The translations under genes and the position numbers were made by a program. From contig NZ_FOPY01000004.1 in NCBI RefSeq assembly GCF_900113605.1, forward strand, positions 186,001-250,000: a stretch of DNA of 64,000 nucleotides, written 5' to 3'. This DNA is from Modicisalibacter xianhensis (GTDB lineage: Bacteria; Pseudomonadota; Gammaproteobacteria; Pseudomonadales; Halomonadaceae). The notes below the pieces were generated by a model. That model was not told the DNA's origin. It ran no database searches and was given only the letters and a program-made list of their open reading frames with translations. Shown piece by piece: positions 1 to 9,823 of the stretch; within the stretch, counting starts at the first letter, position 1, and the number at the start of each line of letters is the position of its first letter.

Positions 1-10
1 GCGGCCGGAC

Positions 11-3000
11 TCAGTCGGCGTTGATGGCCCGAAACGTGACCGAGCCACTCGACTGGCACTGATCAAGCAAGTTGCGCCAGCGCACCAGCACCGGTGCATC
101 GCTCTGTGACACCTCGCCGAGCAGCCGACGCAAGGCCTCCCGTGCATCCACGTCGCTAGGGTCGACGATATCCAGCCAGAGTTCGAGCGCATAGAGCTGG
201 TGATGGACGTTTTCGTGCTCGCGAGCCTGCTCCAAGGCCTGTTTGGCCAGCTTGCGAATCGCTTCTCGAGGGCGACCCAATTCGTGGTAAACCCTGGCAA
301 GCTGGACTGAAAGCTCCGGAACGTAGAGGGAATTGCGCTCGCGCGCCATCATCAGGCGTTGATCGAGATAATCTTCCGCCCGCAACAGTTCCCCGAGGAA
401 CAGACAGGCGTCCACATACCACAGTACGGGGCGCTGATACTGGTCGCGCCCAACCAGTTCGGCGAACTCCTCCAGCCCCGCCTCGATCATGGCCAGTCCC
501 GCCCGGTCGCCGGTCAGGGCCTTGTGCCACCCCAATGCGCACTGGGCCGTCATGTGCCAGAGATGCAGATCCGGCGTCTGAGTCAACTCGAAAACCCGCT
601 CCGCCCTGGCACCGGCCAGGTGTACATGCCCAAGCTGCCGGTACAGCGATGCCGCAAACATCAGGGACATGGCCAATGAGCCGGGATGATTGAAGCGTTC
701 TGCCAGCCGAATCGCAGCCTCGATCTGCACCTCGGCGTTGTGGTAATCGCCACGCAGGCATAATGCCCAGCCCTGATAGCAGGCCGCCGCCACCTGGGGA
801 TGATCGGAGAAAGGCAACCACTCCAGCATCATCGATTGGTTGAGGGGATCGATCTCCTGAAGGTGATCGTGAGCCTGGCGGATGCGCCCTGCCCAGTATT
901 CACAATGTGCCTGGGCATATTCTGCCAAACGACGGTAGCGGAGATCGGGCAATTGCTGGGCCAAGGCCGCCATGCGCGATGCCAATGAAAAGGCGTCGGC
1001 ATTGGCGTCACGCTGGCTGCAGCCCACCCAGAGCCCCCACTTGACCAGGAATCTCTGCTCGAGCTCGGTCTCTTCATCGGCGCAAGGCGAACACTCGATC
1101 AACTCGCGTGCCTTGACGAAACTTTCATGGGCGGTCGGCGAACCATGGCCCTCCAGCGCAAAGGCTGCCTGCCCCTTCACGGTCAGCAGGCTGATCTCGC
1201 GCTCCACCTGGTTTTCAACCTGGCGCAGGCTGGCCAGGCCGGCGTCGGCCATGCGCAGCGCCGTGCGGTTGGCACTGACCTTGAGCGCCTCTCGGGCTGC
1301 CAGCTCGAAGTAACGAGCACCACGCGCGAAGTGGCCACTACGCCGTAGATGCGCGGCAAAATCTCCAGGGTTGCGGCTGATCCACATCGGAAAGCGCTCC
1401 TCGATCAGCCCAACGACCTGCTGATGGATGCGCACCCGAACGTCCTTGGGGCAGGAAAGGTATGCCGCTTCCTGCAACAGCGGGTGGGTGAACTGATATT
1501 CGAATTCGCTGCCGGCGTCGCAATTCTCGATGATTTCCAGGCGTGACATTTGTTCCAGTGCCTGCCGGAGCCTAACTTCCTCGATGCCGCAGCACTCGCG
1601 GAGAAAATCGAGACGGAACTGACGACCGAGCACCGCTGCGGCATGGGCGACATGGCGGTCAGCATCGAGTTGGTCGATGCGGCTGGCCAGCAGCCCCAGC
1701 AGACCATGCGGCAACTCGTCGACCTGAACGCTACGGCCTTCCCGGCGGTCCATGTCCAGTCGCCGGCAGATTTCCTGCAGATAGAGCGGAACGCCATCGC
1801 AGCGCTCGATCAATTGACTACGCAGGCGTGGGCTAAGGTGCAAGCGGTAACGTCGTGCCAATTGCGACAGCAGTCGCGACGATTGGGTGGCATCGAGGCG
1901 ACCCAACGCGATCAACTGGTCCCAATGCAGCTTGACCGCTAGCGACTCGCGCCCGTGATAGCTGCTGACCAGCAGGAAGGGGCAATTGATGGGCAGGCGC
2001 GCCTGGAGACCGGACAGCACCTTCAGCGAGGGCTCGTCGATCCACTGCAGGTCGTCGACCATGAGCACCAGCGGCCTGTCCTTCGTGATCCGTTCGATCA
2101 GGCCGTGCAGCATGCGAACCACCAGGTCCACGGCCTCGCCATTCTGGGTCACTGCAATGTGTTCTTCGGGCGCCTCGAAACCCAGCGCCTGATGCAGCAG
2201 GCGGCAACGGACCTCATCTGCAAGCAGCGATGTCTCCCCTTGAGCCGCCAGCATGGCCTCCAACCGATCGCGGCTCAGCTCGCCCTGCCAGTGCCAGCGC
2301 AGTAGCGATCGGGCAACGCCATACGGCTCTTGCATCGACATGCGGGTGGTCGAGATCCAGCACAGCGCAGCATCCTGGCTCTGCTCCAGTTGGCGAAAGC
2401 CGACCATCAATGCCGACTTGCCCATGCCCGACGCGCCTTGCACCAGAACGCTCTGGCGCAGACCGATACCGGCCCGGGCCAAGGCGTCCCGCATCTTGCG
2501 CAGCGCGCTTTCGCGACCGACCAGAGCCGGCGGCAGCGCCCCGCGCGCCCCCTCGCCGCTTCCCAGCACCAGCGCGCGCAAGCGTATCTTGCCGTCGCTG
2601 GCCACGAGTCGCGACGCCAGGCGAGGCTGCAAATCCAGTGCAGGCGGCATGTGCTGGCTGGCCTCCTGTGAAATGACCAGCTCACTGCCCTCGGCCGCAC
2701 TCATCAACTCCAGAGAACGCTGCGTCACCTGCCCAAGCGGATCGATCAGCTGCCGCTCGGGCAGATAGACGACGCGACCGCTATGCAGTCCCGCCGTCAG
2801 GGTAAACCGGGGTGCCTCCTTGTCACCGCTCCACAGGCGCGCCGTTTCCTCCGGCAAGGCACGGCGGCAATGCTCGTAGAGCGCTACCAGCTCGGCCAGC
2901 TGGTGGGCCGGGCCATGGGTACCGAAGCAGGCCAGGCCCAGCCCCCCGGTTGCCCCGGGCAGCCAGAAGCCGCCCAGATGATGACATTGGCGCTCCAGCC

Positions 3001-3925
3001 AGCGCAGCAGCTCGATCTGCAGCGACAGGCAGGCCCGCACCTCACTGCGCTCCTCCCAGTCGCCATGCAGGCTCAGTCGGATCGCCATGACCGAGAGCTG
3101 GCGATGATCGATCTCCTCGTCGCACAGCGGCTGGCTATCCATGCTGAGCACACGCGAATAGGCGCCCTGCGGCGTGGTCGGCTGGGGCTCGACCGGCGTG
3201 TCCGACCAAAAGCGCGCGAGTTGAAGGATACCGGGATCGGGTTGCTGCCCCGACAGGGCGAGGAGTTGCAGATAAGCATTGTATTCTTCGTGGGCGGCGG
3301 CCGACTGACCCTGGTCGATCAGTTGCCTGATCAGCCGTTCATGGAACGGCGCATATCCGGAGAAACGACTGACCAATGTACGCAGCAAGCCATCGGGAAT
3401 GTCCGAGGTCGAGGTCACGACCTGCTCGGCATAGGCAATCACCCGCTGACGCCATTCCCCGCGAATTCTGACCAGCCAGCGCTGATACTCGGCACATTGG
3501 GTCAGTTGGAGTTCTTCCACCAGGTCGCCCCGGTAAAGCCCAAGCAGTCGCTCGAGCCGCTCGACATCGGGTGGCTCGGCCAGCAAGGCCTCGACCTGAT
3601 GCAGGTCGAACTGCCACTGTTCCGGCAACTGGAAAGCGATTGTCTGCCGGGAAACCGCCAACACGCGCTCGGCGTCGTCGCCTAGACTCTGGCGCAGGCA
3701 ATGCAGGGCATGGCGTAGATTGGTTCGCCCTGAGGACAACCCCTGGTCGGGCCACAGCAGTTCGGCCAGTGTGGCTCGATTCACCGGCTGGCCTTGCAGC
3801 AGCAGATGCACCAGCAGTGCCTTGACCTTGTCGTAGCTGAACTGGGTGAGCGTGTCGCCACCCAGGCTCAAGGAAAAATGACCGAACAGCGTTAACTGGG
3901 CATTTACGGAATCGGTCCGCATCAT
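11..3925 (-). CDS. BTAD / degenerate cyclase / AAA ATPase / TPR transcriptional regulator
   Basis: A very large regulator (1304 aa). Residues about 10-95 look like an OmpR/SARP-type winged helix (KALLVHLLLQGQPVNRATLAELLWP) and about 100-240 like the bacterial transcriptional activation domain (BTAD). Residues about 275-445 resemble a class III nucleotide cyclase domain, but the position that normally carries the metal-binding Asp reads LSVMAIRLSL, so catalysis is unlikely. An AAA/STAND-type ATPase follows, with Walker A GASGMGKS at 497-504 and a Walker B-like LVLMVDDLQWID. The C-terminal third is helical and TPR-like. Proteins of this architecture are usually signal-integrating activators. 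The ligand and targets cannot be read here. The nearest upstream gene, miaE, is 66 bp away on the same strand and functionally unrelated. The stop lies just inside the window edge. Confidence 0.85.
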   Translation of the reverse strand: MMRTDSVNAQLTLFGHFSLSLGGDTLTQFSYDKVKALLVHLLLQGQPVNRATLAELLWPDQGLSSGRTNLRHALHCLRQSLGDDAERVLAVSRQTIAFQLPEQWQFDLHQVEALLAEPPDVERLERLLGLYRGDLVEELQLTQCAEYQRWLVRIRGEWRQRVIAYAEQVVTSTSDIPDGLLRTLVSRFSGYAPFHERLIRQLIDQGQSAAAHEEYNAYLQLLALSGQQPDPGILQLARFWSDTPVEPQPTTPQGAYSRVLSMDSQPLCDEEIDHRQLSVMAIRLSLHGDWEERSEVRACLSLQIELLRWLERQCHHLGGFWLPGATGGLGLACFGTHGPAHQLAELVALYEHCRRALPEETARLWSGDKEAPRFTLTAGLHSGRVVYLPERQLIDPLGQVTQRSLELMSAAEGSELVISQEASQHMPPALDLQPRLASRLVASDGKIRLRALVLGSGEGARGALPPALVGRESALRKMRDALARAGIGLRQSVLVQGASGMGKSALMVGFRQLEQSQDAALCWISTTRMSMQEPYGVARSLLRWHWQGELSRDRLEAMLAAQGETSLLADEVRCRLLHQALGFEAPEEHIAVTQNGEAVDLVVRMLHGLIERITKDRPLVLMVDDLQWIDEPSLKVLSGLQARLPINCPFLLVSSYHGRESLAVKLHWDQLIALGRLDATQSSRLLSQLARRYRLHLSPRLRSQLIERCDGVPLYLQEICRRLDMDRREGRSVQVDELPHGLLGLLASRIDQLDADRHVAHAAAVLGRQFRLDFLRECCGIEEVRLRQALEQMSRLEIIENCDAGSEFEYQFTHPLLQEAAYLSCPKDVRVRIHQQVVGLIEERFPMWISRNPGDFAAHLRRSGHFARGARYFELAAREALKVSANRTALRMADAGLASLRQVENQVEREISLLTVKGQAAFALEGHGSPTAHESFVKARELIECSPCADEETELEQRFLVKWGLWVGCSQRDANADAFSLASRMAALAQQLPDLRYRRLAEYAQAHCEYWAGRIRQAHDHLQEIDPLNQSMMLEWLPFSDHPQVAAACYQGWALCLRGDYHNAEVQIEAAIRLAERFNHPGSLAMSLMFAASLYRQLGHVHLAGARAERVFELTQTPDLHLWHMTAQCALGWHKALTGDRAGLAMIEAGLEEFAELVGRDQYQRPVLWYVDACLFLGELLRAEDYLDQRLMMARERNSLYVPELSVQLARVYHELGRPREAIRKLAKQALEQAREHENVHHQLYALELWLDIVDPSDVDAREALRRLLGEVSQSDAPVLVRWRNLLDQCQSSGSVTFRAINAD

Positions 3926-3991
3926 TGTTTTCAGTTCCTGCGTTGTTCTGTCGACGACTGCAAGGCGTCTCCGCCCAGCCCCCTGCTTGCC

Positions 3992-4630
3992 TCAGGCTGC
4001 GGCGGGCAAGCCGCTGTGGAAACGGAAGACAGTATCTGGCGCCTCGATCAGATCACGCTCGCGAGCAGCGAAAAAGTCGATGCGCTCATCGATGGGTTCC
4101 GCAGCGAAATGTCGAGCCAACATTAAGTAATCTTCGTAATGACGCCCTTCCGACTTAACCAGAGTGCGGTAGAACTTGGCAAGCTCGTCATCGAGTCGCG
4201 GAATTAGCCGGGCGAAACGTTCGCAGCTGCGCGCTTCGATGAACGCCCCGACAATCAGGATATCAATGAGCCGGTCGGGATCGTCGCGACGCACATGGCT
4301 GCGCAACCCTTCGGCATAGCGCGATGCACTGATGTGGTGATAGGCAACGCCACGTGACTCCATCAACTTGACCACTTGCTCGAAATGTAGGAGCTCCTCA
4401 CGGGCCAGCTGGGACATTTTTGTCAACAATAACGGGCGATCGACATAGCGATACATCAGACTCATGGCAGTCGACGCCGCCTTCTTCTCGCACTGCGCAT
4501 GGTCGATCAGCAGCAATTCCTGATTGGCAAGGGCGGCATCACACCAAGCCTCGGGCGTGGCACAAAGCAGGAAATCGAGCAGTTCGGCAGGCAGCAGCGC
4601 CTCTACGGTATCGGGCATGGTCGTCATCAT
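3992..4630 (-). CDS. miaE: tRNA-(ms2io6A)-hydroxylase MiaE
   Basis: MiaE is a non-haem diiron monooxygenase that hydroxylates the isopentenyl group of ms2i6A37 in tRNAs reading U-starting codons. The 212-aa protein shows the ferritin-like helical pattern with spaced carboxylate/His ligands: AREELLHFEQV around residue 80 and VKSEGRHYEDYLMLA around residue 160, both E-x-x-H type. Three nearby ATG codons (4630, 4627, 4618) could start it. The first two overlap the stop of the upstream DUF1289 gene as ATGATGA, and no good Shine-Dalgarno precedes them, so translation is probably coupled. Family assignment is confident; the exact start is not. Confidence 0.92.
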   Translation of the reverse strand: MMTTMPDTVEALLPAELLDFLLCATPEAWCDAALANQELLLIDHAQCEKKAASTAMSLMYRYVDRPLLLTKMSQLAREELLHFEQVVKLMESRGVAYHHISASRYAEGLRSHVRRDDPDRLIDILIVGAFIEARSCERFARLIPRLDDELAKFYRTLVKSEGRHYEDYLMLARHFAAEPIDERIDFFAARERDLIEAPDTVFRFHSGLPAAA

Positions 4631-5076
4631 GTTGGTTGATCGAGTCGCTGTTCCTGGCTGCGCTGCTGCGCATGCTCCAGCAGGGCCAGGCTGATCGACT
4701 CATACAATTCATCGGCAGAAAGCGGCAAACCTTTACCGGCCGGTTGCAGGCCATAGCGAGACAGGTCGACGATTCGGGTCCGTCCGACACGCAACAGCTC
4801 GACCGCCCTGGAAAGGGGTGGCTGCCGGTCGCGAAAACGAATGCGATGACGGACGAGTTGCGACGCGAGCATGTCTTCATCGGTGACTCGCAGAAACTCG
4901 CCGGCAACCGCCTCGCGCAGGCGGTCCAGCTCGTCCATGCGCTGCCGTCTTTCCTGTTCGTCATAACCGAACCAGTCACGTATCTCAATGTCGCTGCGCT
5001 GGCACCCCCGGCAGGCAGTATCCCCCACCGTGGTGGAGCACAGCCCGACACAGGGCGAAGCGATACGTTGCGTCAT
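4627..5076 (-). CDS. DUF1289 domain-containing protein
   Basis: A 149-aa protein whose N-terminus carries the DUF1289 cysteine pattern: SPCVGLCSTT followed by ACRGCQRS (C9, C14, C22 and C25), probably a small metal-binding knuckle. Residues after about 50 are helical and charged, without a recognisable domain. Its stop overlaps the start of miaE by 4 nt, implying co-translation. The function of DUF1289 is unknown, and the pairing with a tRNA-modifying diiron enzyme is only suggestive. Upstream lies the shared acnB intergenic region. Confidence 0.8.
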   Translation of the reverse strand: MTQRIASPCVGLCSTTVGDTACRGCQRSDIEIRDWFGYDEQERRQRMDELDRLREAVAGEFLRVTDEDMLASQLVRHRIRFRDRQPPLSRAVELLRVGRTRIVDLSRYGLQPAGKGLPLSADELYESISLALLEHAQQRSQEQRLDQPT

Positions 5077-5203
5077 GGCAGTTCCTCTTTCGAGACGCCA
5101 TGGTAACGCGACAAATTCACATCAGCGATAGCGAAAACAGCGGATCTTGTCGTGACACTACATCGCGCCGACCAAAGTGCAACGCCGTACGGCCGGGGTC
5201 CGC

Positions 5204-5232
5204 TTAACATTGTCGACATTCTCGCGTAGAAT
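5204..5232 (+). promoter_or_regulatory. Predicted sigma-70 promoter of acnB
   Basis: TTAACA (5204-5209), a 17-bp spacer and TAGAAT (5227-5232) form a good sigma-70 match. It would start transcription near 5239, leaving a leader of about 110 nt before acnB. Read by eye only. Confidence 0.5.
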
Positions 5233-5351
5233 CGCCGCGATCTATCAGCGGTCGGGCCTGCCTGCCCCCGAGGCATTTCCTATCGACTCTTGTCGGTGCC
5301 CTTGCCTCCGGCCGCTCATGGAATCCGAAAAAATAGATGAGGATCCCCAAC

Positions 5352-7955
5352 GTGCTTGAAGCCTACCGTCAACATGTCGAGGAGCGCGCTGCCGAGGGCG
5401 TGCCGCCGAAGCCGCTTAATGCCGAGCAGACCGCCGCGCTGGTCGATCTCCTCAAGACCCCGCCGACGGGCGAGGAGCAGTTCCTCCTCGAGTTGATCAC
5501 CGATCGCGTCCCCCCCGGTGTCGATGAAGCCGCTTACGTGAAGGCCGGTTTCCTTACCGCCATCGCCAAGGGCGAGACCGAATCGCCGCTGATCGACAAG
5601 GTTCATGCGGTCAAGCTGTTGGGTACCATGCAGGGTGGCTACAACATCGCCACGCTGGTCGAGTTGCTCGACGACGAGAGCCTGGCCAAGGACGCCGGCG
5701 AACAGCTCAAGCACACCCTGCTGATGTTCGATGCCTTCCATGACGTCGCCGACCGTGCCAAGGCCGGCAATGCCGTGGCCAAGGATGTCCTGCAGTCCTG
5801 GGCAGATGCCGAGTGGTTCCTGGCCAAGCCCAAGCTGGAAGACAAGATCACCCTGAGCGTGTTCAAGGTTCCCGGCGAGACCAACACCGACGACCTGTCC
5901 CCGGCGCCTGACGCCTGGTCGCGCCCGGACATTCCGCTGCATGCCAATGCCATGCTCAAGAACGAGCGTGACGGCATCCAGCCTGAGGTGCCCGGCACCA
6001 AGGGACCGCTGGCTCAGATCGAGGACGTCAAGGCCAAGGGCTACCCGGTCGCCTATGTCGGCGACGTGGTCGGCACCGGTTCCTCGCGCAAGTCCGCCAC
6101 CAACTCCGTGCTGTGGTTCTTCGGTGACGACATTCCATTCGTGCCCAACAAGCGCGCCGGTGGCTTCTGCTTCGGCGGCAAGATCGCCCCGATCTTCTTC
6201 AACACCATGGAAGATGCCGGCGCCCTGCCCGTCGAGATGGACGTTTCCCAGATGGCCATGGGTGATGTCATCGACGTCTACCCCTACGAAGGCAAGGTGT
6301 GTCGCCATGGCACCGATGAAGTGCTGACCACCTTCGAACTCAAGACCCGCGTGATCCTCGACGAAGTGCGTGCCGGCGGCCGCATCCCGCTGATCATCGG
6401 CCGCGGCCTGACCGACAAGGCGCGCAGCGAACTCGGCCTGGGTCCGTCCGACGTGTTCAAGACGCCGGAGCAGCCGGCCGACAGCGGCAAGGGTTTCACC
6501 CTGGCCCAGAAGATGGTCGGCAAGGCCTGCGGCATGGACGGTGTGCGCCCCGGCATGTACTGCGAGCCGAAGATGACCACTGTCGGTTCCCAGGACACCA
6601 CCGGCCCGATGACCCGGGACGAACTGAAGGACCTCGCCTGCCTGGGCTTCCAGGCCGACCTGGTCATGCAGTCGTTCTGCCATACCAGCGCCTACCCCAA
6701 GCCGGTCGATGTGGAAACCCACCACACCCTGCCCGACTTCATCATGAACCGTGGCGGCGTATCGCTGCGTCCGGGCGACGGTATCATCCACTCGTGGCTG
6801 AACCGCATGCTGCTGCCTGACACCGTGGGCACCGGTGGCGACTCGCACACTCGTTTCCCAATGGGCATTTCGTTCCCGGCAGGTTCCGGCCTGGTGGCCT
6901 TTGCCGCCGCTACCGGCGTCATGCCGCTGGATATGCCGGAATCGGTCCTGGTGCGCTTCAAGGGCGAGCGCCAGCCCGGCATTACTCTGCGTGACCTGGT
7001 GCATGCGATCCCGCTGTACGCCATCAAGCAGGGGCTGCTGACCGTCGAGAAGTCCGGCAAGAAGAACGCCTTCTCCGGTCGCATCCTGGAAATCGAAGGT
7101 CTCGAGGAGCTCACCGTCGAGCAAGCCTTCGAGCTGTCCGACGCCTCTGCCGAGCGCAGTGCCGCGGGCTGCACCATCACCCTGTCCGAAGACAGCGTGA
7201 GCGAGTACCTGAAGTCGAACATCACACTGCTCAAATGGATGATCGCCAACGGCTACGGCGACGTGCGCACCCTCGAGCGCCGCATCCTGGCCATGGAAGA
7301 GTGGCTGGCCAACCCGAGCCTGATGCGCGCCGACCAGGACGCCGAATATGCCGAGGTCATCGAGATCGACCTCAGCGAGATCACCGAGCCCGTACTCTGT
7401 GCCCCCAACGACCCCGACGATGCCCGTCTGCTCTCCGATGTCGCCGGCGAGACCATCGACGAGGTGTTCATCGGTTCGTGCATGACCAACATCGGCCACT
7501 TCCGTGCCGCCGGCAAGCTGTTGGAAAAACAGCCGGCCGGTAGCCTGAAGACCCGCCTGTGGCTGGCACCGCCGACCAAGATGGACCAGCATCAGTTGAC
7601 CGAAGAAGGCTATTACGGCATTTATGGGCGTGCCGGGGCACGCATGGAAATGCCGGGCTGTTCGCTGTGCATGGGTAACCAGGCACGTGTCGCCCCCAAG
7701 TCCACCGTGGTTTCGACATCGACACGCAACTTCCCCAACCGCCTGGGCGACGGCGCCAACGTCTACCTGGCGTCCGCCGAGCTGGCTGCGGTGGCTGCCG
7801 TGGTCGGCCGCCTGCCGACGGTCGAGGAATACATGGGCTACATGGGCGAGTTCAATGCCATGGCCGGTGAAATCTACCGGTACATGAACTTCCACGAAAT
7901 CGAGGAGTACCAGAAGACCGCCTCGAACGTGATTCCTGTCGCCCAGGAAGCCTGA
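5352..7955 (+). CDS. acnB: Bifunctional aconitate hydratase 2 / 2-methylisocitrate dehydratase AcnB
   Basis: AcnB interconverts citrate and isocitrate in the TCA cycle and in many bacteria also hydrates 2-methyl-cis-aconitate. The sequence has the N-terminal HEAT-like domain, a swivel domain ([20 protein letters not shown]) and the iron-sulfur cysteines in GSCMTNIGH and GCSLCMGNQ. An ATG at 5337 is in frame but lacks a ribosome-binding site. GTG at 5352 has GAGGA about 8 nt upstream, gives the family N-terminus [16 protein letters not shown], and places the cysteines at 710, 770 and 773, matching E. coli numbering (710, 769, 772). I therefore use GTG, giving 867 aa. It is monocistronic, with its own promoter and terminator. 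Confidence 0.95.
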   Translation: MLEAYRQHVEERAAEGVPPKPLNAEQTAALVDLLKTPPTGEEQFLLELITDRVPPGVDEAAYVKAGFLTAIAKGETESPLIDKVHAVKLLGTMQGGYNIATLVELLDDESLAKDAGEQLKHTLLMFDAFHDVADRAKAGNAVAKDVLQSWADAEWFLAKPKLEDKITLSVFKVPGETNTDDLSPAPDAWSRPDIPLHANAMLKNERDGIQPEVPGTKGPLAQIEDVKAKGYPVAYVGDVVGTGSSRKSATNSVLWFFGDDIPFVPNKRAGGFCFGGKIAPIFFNTMEDAGALPVEMDVSQMAMGDVIDVYPYEGKVCRHGTDEVLTTFELKTRVILDEVRAGGRIPLIIGRGLTDKARSELGLGPSDVFKTPEQPADSGKGFTLAQKMVGKACGMDGVRPGMYCEPKMTTVGSQDTTGPMTRDELKDLACLGFQADLVMQSFCHTSAYPKPVDVETHHTLPDFIMNRGGVSLRPGDGIIHSWLNRMLLPDTVGTGGDSHTRFPMGISFPAGSGLVAFAAATGVMPLDMPESVLVRFKGERQPGITLRDLVHAIPLYAIKQGLLTVEKSGKKNAFSGRILEIEGLEELTVEQAFELSDASAERSAAGCTITLSEDSVSEYLKSNITLLKWMIANGYGDVRTLERRILAMEEWLANPSLMRADQDAEYAEVIEIDLSEITEPVLCAPNDPDDARLLSDVAGETIDEVFIGSCMTNIGHFRAAGKLLEKQPAGSLKTRLWLAPPTKMDQHQLTEEGYYGIYGRAGARMEMPGCSLCMGNQARVAPKSTVVSTSTRNFPNRLGDGANVYLASAELAAVAAVVGRLPTVEEYMGYMGEFNAMAGEIYRYMNFHEIEEYQKTASNVIPVAQEA

Positions 7956-8018
7956 TTTCTTTGGTTCCGATGCTCGCAACATCGCTGGGGTGCTAGTCGC
8001 CCTAGAATCGAAGACCGA

Positions 8019-8047
8019 AGCGCCCCGCCCATGCGGGGCGCTTTTTT
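8019..8047 (+). terminator. Rho-independent terminator of acnB
   Basis: AGCGCCCCGC and GCGGGGCGCT form a 10-bp stem with loop CCAT, followed by a run of Ts (8042-8047). It lies 64 bp after the acnB stop. Confidence 0.85.
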
Positions 8048-8223
8048 ATACAAAAAACTACATTATGGTAACTTGGCATTCCTTGATATCGAACACTGTT
8101 CGCCTTAGATTTCTAGACGCAATCAAACGGTCGTTACATCGCGTGCAATGCGGCAGGACGTCGCCCCAGAACCTCTGCCGGCATCGCCTTAGCGCCATGC
8201 CGGTGATCACAAGGAGAACCACC

Positions 8224-8826
8224 GTGAAGCTCAAGTCCCTGTTTACCGTCACTCTGGCCTCTTCCGCCCTGTGCGTCGCTGCGTCGTCCGCCATGGCGGC
8301 CCCCAAAGGGGAAGGACTCTACCTCGGCGCTGGTACTGGCTTCAGTTCCTTGAAGAATGACAGTGACGAAGTCGATGACTTCATCGAGTCCGGCTCGGAG
8401 GACTTTGATATCGACGACGACGACAATTCCTTCAAGGGATTTGTCGGCTATGAGTACAATCCCTATTTTGCCACCGAGTTGTTCTACGCCGACCTGGGCA
8501 AGACCCGCCTGGAAGGCAACGATATCGCCAGCACCGACTTGGAGTCGGACGCCTACGGGCTGAGCGTGGTCGGCCAGTTACCGATTACCTCCTGGTTTAC
8601 TGCCTTTGCCAAGGCAGGGATCGCCAAGTGGGAAACCGATGTCGACGGCAATCTGGGCAATGCCGATCTTGACCTGGAAGATCAGGATGGCATCGACCCG
8701 GTCTACGGCGTCGGCGCCCAGCTGAACTTCAGTCCCCTCTTCGTGCGCGCCGAATACGAGCGTTACGATTTTGATAGCGACTACCAGATCGACAGCTTTA
8801 GCGCATCTGCCGGGTTCCGCTTCTAA
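8224..8826 (+). CDS. Outer-membrane beta-barrel porin-like protein (paralog 1)
   Basis: A 200-aa secreted protein with a clear signal peptide (MKLKSLFTVTLASSALCVAA, cleavage after AMA) and an OmpA/OmpW-like eight-stranded barrel pattern. It has alternating aromatic strands, GFVGYEYNPYFATELFYADLG, and a C-terminal Phe in SASAGFRF, the outer-membrane sorting signature. The start is GTG at 8224, with AAGGAG 7 nt upstream; the frame is open further 5' but lacks a signal peptide there. Residues about 42-66 are strikingly acidic (DDFIESGSEDFDIDDDDN), a possible cation-binding or halophilic surface loop. The next gene is a paralog of almost equal length. No specific substrate can be assigned. Confidence 0.85.
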   Translation: MKLKSLFTVTLASSALCVAASSAMAAPKGEGLYLGAGTGFSSLKNDSDEVDDFIESGSEDFDIDDDDNSFKGFVGYEYNPYFATELFYADLGKTRLEGNDIASTDLESDAYGLSVVGQLPITSWFTAFAKAGIAKWETDVDGNLGNADLDLEDQDGIDPVYGVGAQLNFSPLFVRAEYERYDFDSDYQIDSFSASAGFRF

Positions 8827-8869
8827 GCGGTAACTTCCAAGCGGTAAATAGTACAGACCTCTCGATAAA

Positions 8870-8903
8870 GGCTGCCCATCGAATCTGGTGAGCAGTCTTT
8901 TTT
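8870..8903 (+). terminator. Terminator-like hairpin after porin paralog 1
   Basis: GGCTGC (8870-8875) pairs with GCAGTC (8892-8897, one G-T pair), followed by six Ts. It lies 43 bp past the stop codon. Confidence 0.6.
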
Positions 8904-9086
8904 ACTTCTTGGACATGCAACAGAAGTTACCCCCCGTAACTCAGCCGCTCTTGTCGATTGCCGTTGTCCGGCTTACTTTTAAAGCACATCTGTTTTCCGC
9001 CTCATTCACAACGGCGTCGGGCATGCATGCTTTAGCGACTGGCGACCGTGATGATAAGGACTTGTCGCCTCACAGGGAGATTTCCC

Positions 9087-9692
9087 GTGCAGACTTGGAC
9101 ATTGCTCAGCCTCATCCTGAGCTCCGCCTTCCTTGGCCTGACCACCATGGCAGTGCCAGTCTCGGCAGACTCGAAGGACAACCTTTTCGTAGGTACCGGG
9201 GTCGGCACCCAAGGCAACAGTGGCCAAACCTCAATGGACGAAGCGCTTGCCTCTCGACCTGACCGGCCTGCCTTCAAGGACGACCAGAATGTTTTCAAGG
9301 GATTCGTAGGATACGATTTCACACCTTACTTTGCTGCCGAGATGTTTTACACTTATCTGGGCCGGATCCGCTTCGAGGATAGCGCTGGCGCCAGCAGCGA
9401 TTTCGAATCCAGTGCCTACGGCATGAGCGCTGTCGGCCAGATGGCACTTTCTCCTTGGCTAACGGCCTTCGCCAAGGCAGGACTCGCCCGCTGGGATAGC
9501 CGCCTCGAAGGCAATCTCGACGATGGCACTCGCTTCGAGCTCGAGGGCCATGAAGGTACCAACCCCGTCTATGGCATCGGGGCGCAACTCGATTTCTCCC
9601 CGTTTCTGCTACGCACCGAATACGAGTATTACGATGTCGACAGCGATTACCGTGTCGATACCTTCACGGCCTCGGCCGGCTTCCGTTTCTGA
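9087..9692 (+). CDS. Outer-membrane beta-barrel porin-like protein (paralog 2)
   Basis: A 201-aa paralog of the preceding gene. It shares the strand pattern [48 protein letters not shown] and the C-terminal TASAGFRF. The likely start is GTG at 9087, preceded by CAGGGAGA, giving the signal peptide [18 protein letters not shown] with cleavage near VSA-DS. An upstream ATG at 9048 would bury the signal sequence. The acidic stretch of paralog 1 is replaced by a neutral segment ([14 protein letters not shown]). A tandem duplication followed by loop divergence is the simplest reading. Each copy has its own terminator. Confidence 0.83.
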   Translation: MQTWTLLSLILSSAFLGLTTMAVPVSADSKDNLFVGTGVGTQGNSGQTSMDEALASRPDRPAFKDDQNVFKGFVGYDFTPYFAAEMFYTYLGRIRFEDSAGASSDFESSAYGMSAVGQMALSPWLTAFAKAGLARWDSRLEGNLDDGTRFELEGHEGTNPVYGIGAQLDFSPFLLRTEYEYYDVDSDYRVDTFTASAGFRF

Positions 9693-9750
9693 AGCCGCCG
9701 GCGCTTTCTCGAACGTTCTCGCGTAACTCTCTTTGTCGTTCTCCTACACG

Positions 9751-9773
9751 CCCTGCTGCCAACGCAGGGTTTT
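9751..9773 (+). terminator. Rho-independent terminator after porin paralog 2
   Basis: CCCTGC and GCAGGG form a 6-bp stem around TGCCAAC, followed by TTTTCTT. Confidence 0.65.
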
Positions 9774-9823
9774 CTTGTCGCAGTTGTATGGCACCATCGC
9801 CATGTTCACTCAGGAGACTCGAC

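Noticed and set aside
5316-7982. An 888-codon open frame on the minus strand opposite acnB
   Set aside because: It is an antisense shadow of a strongly biased GC-rich gene, rich in His/Gly/Val/Gln, with no family motif; AcnB is unmistakable on the plus strand.
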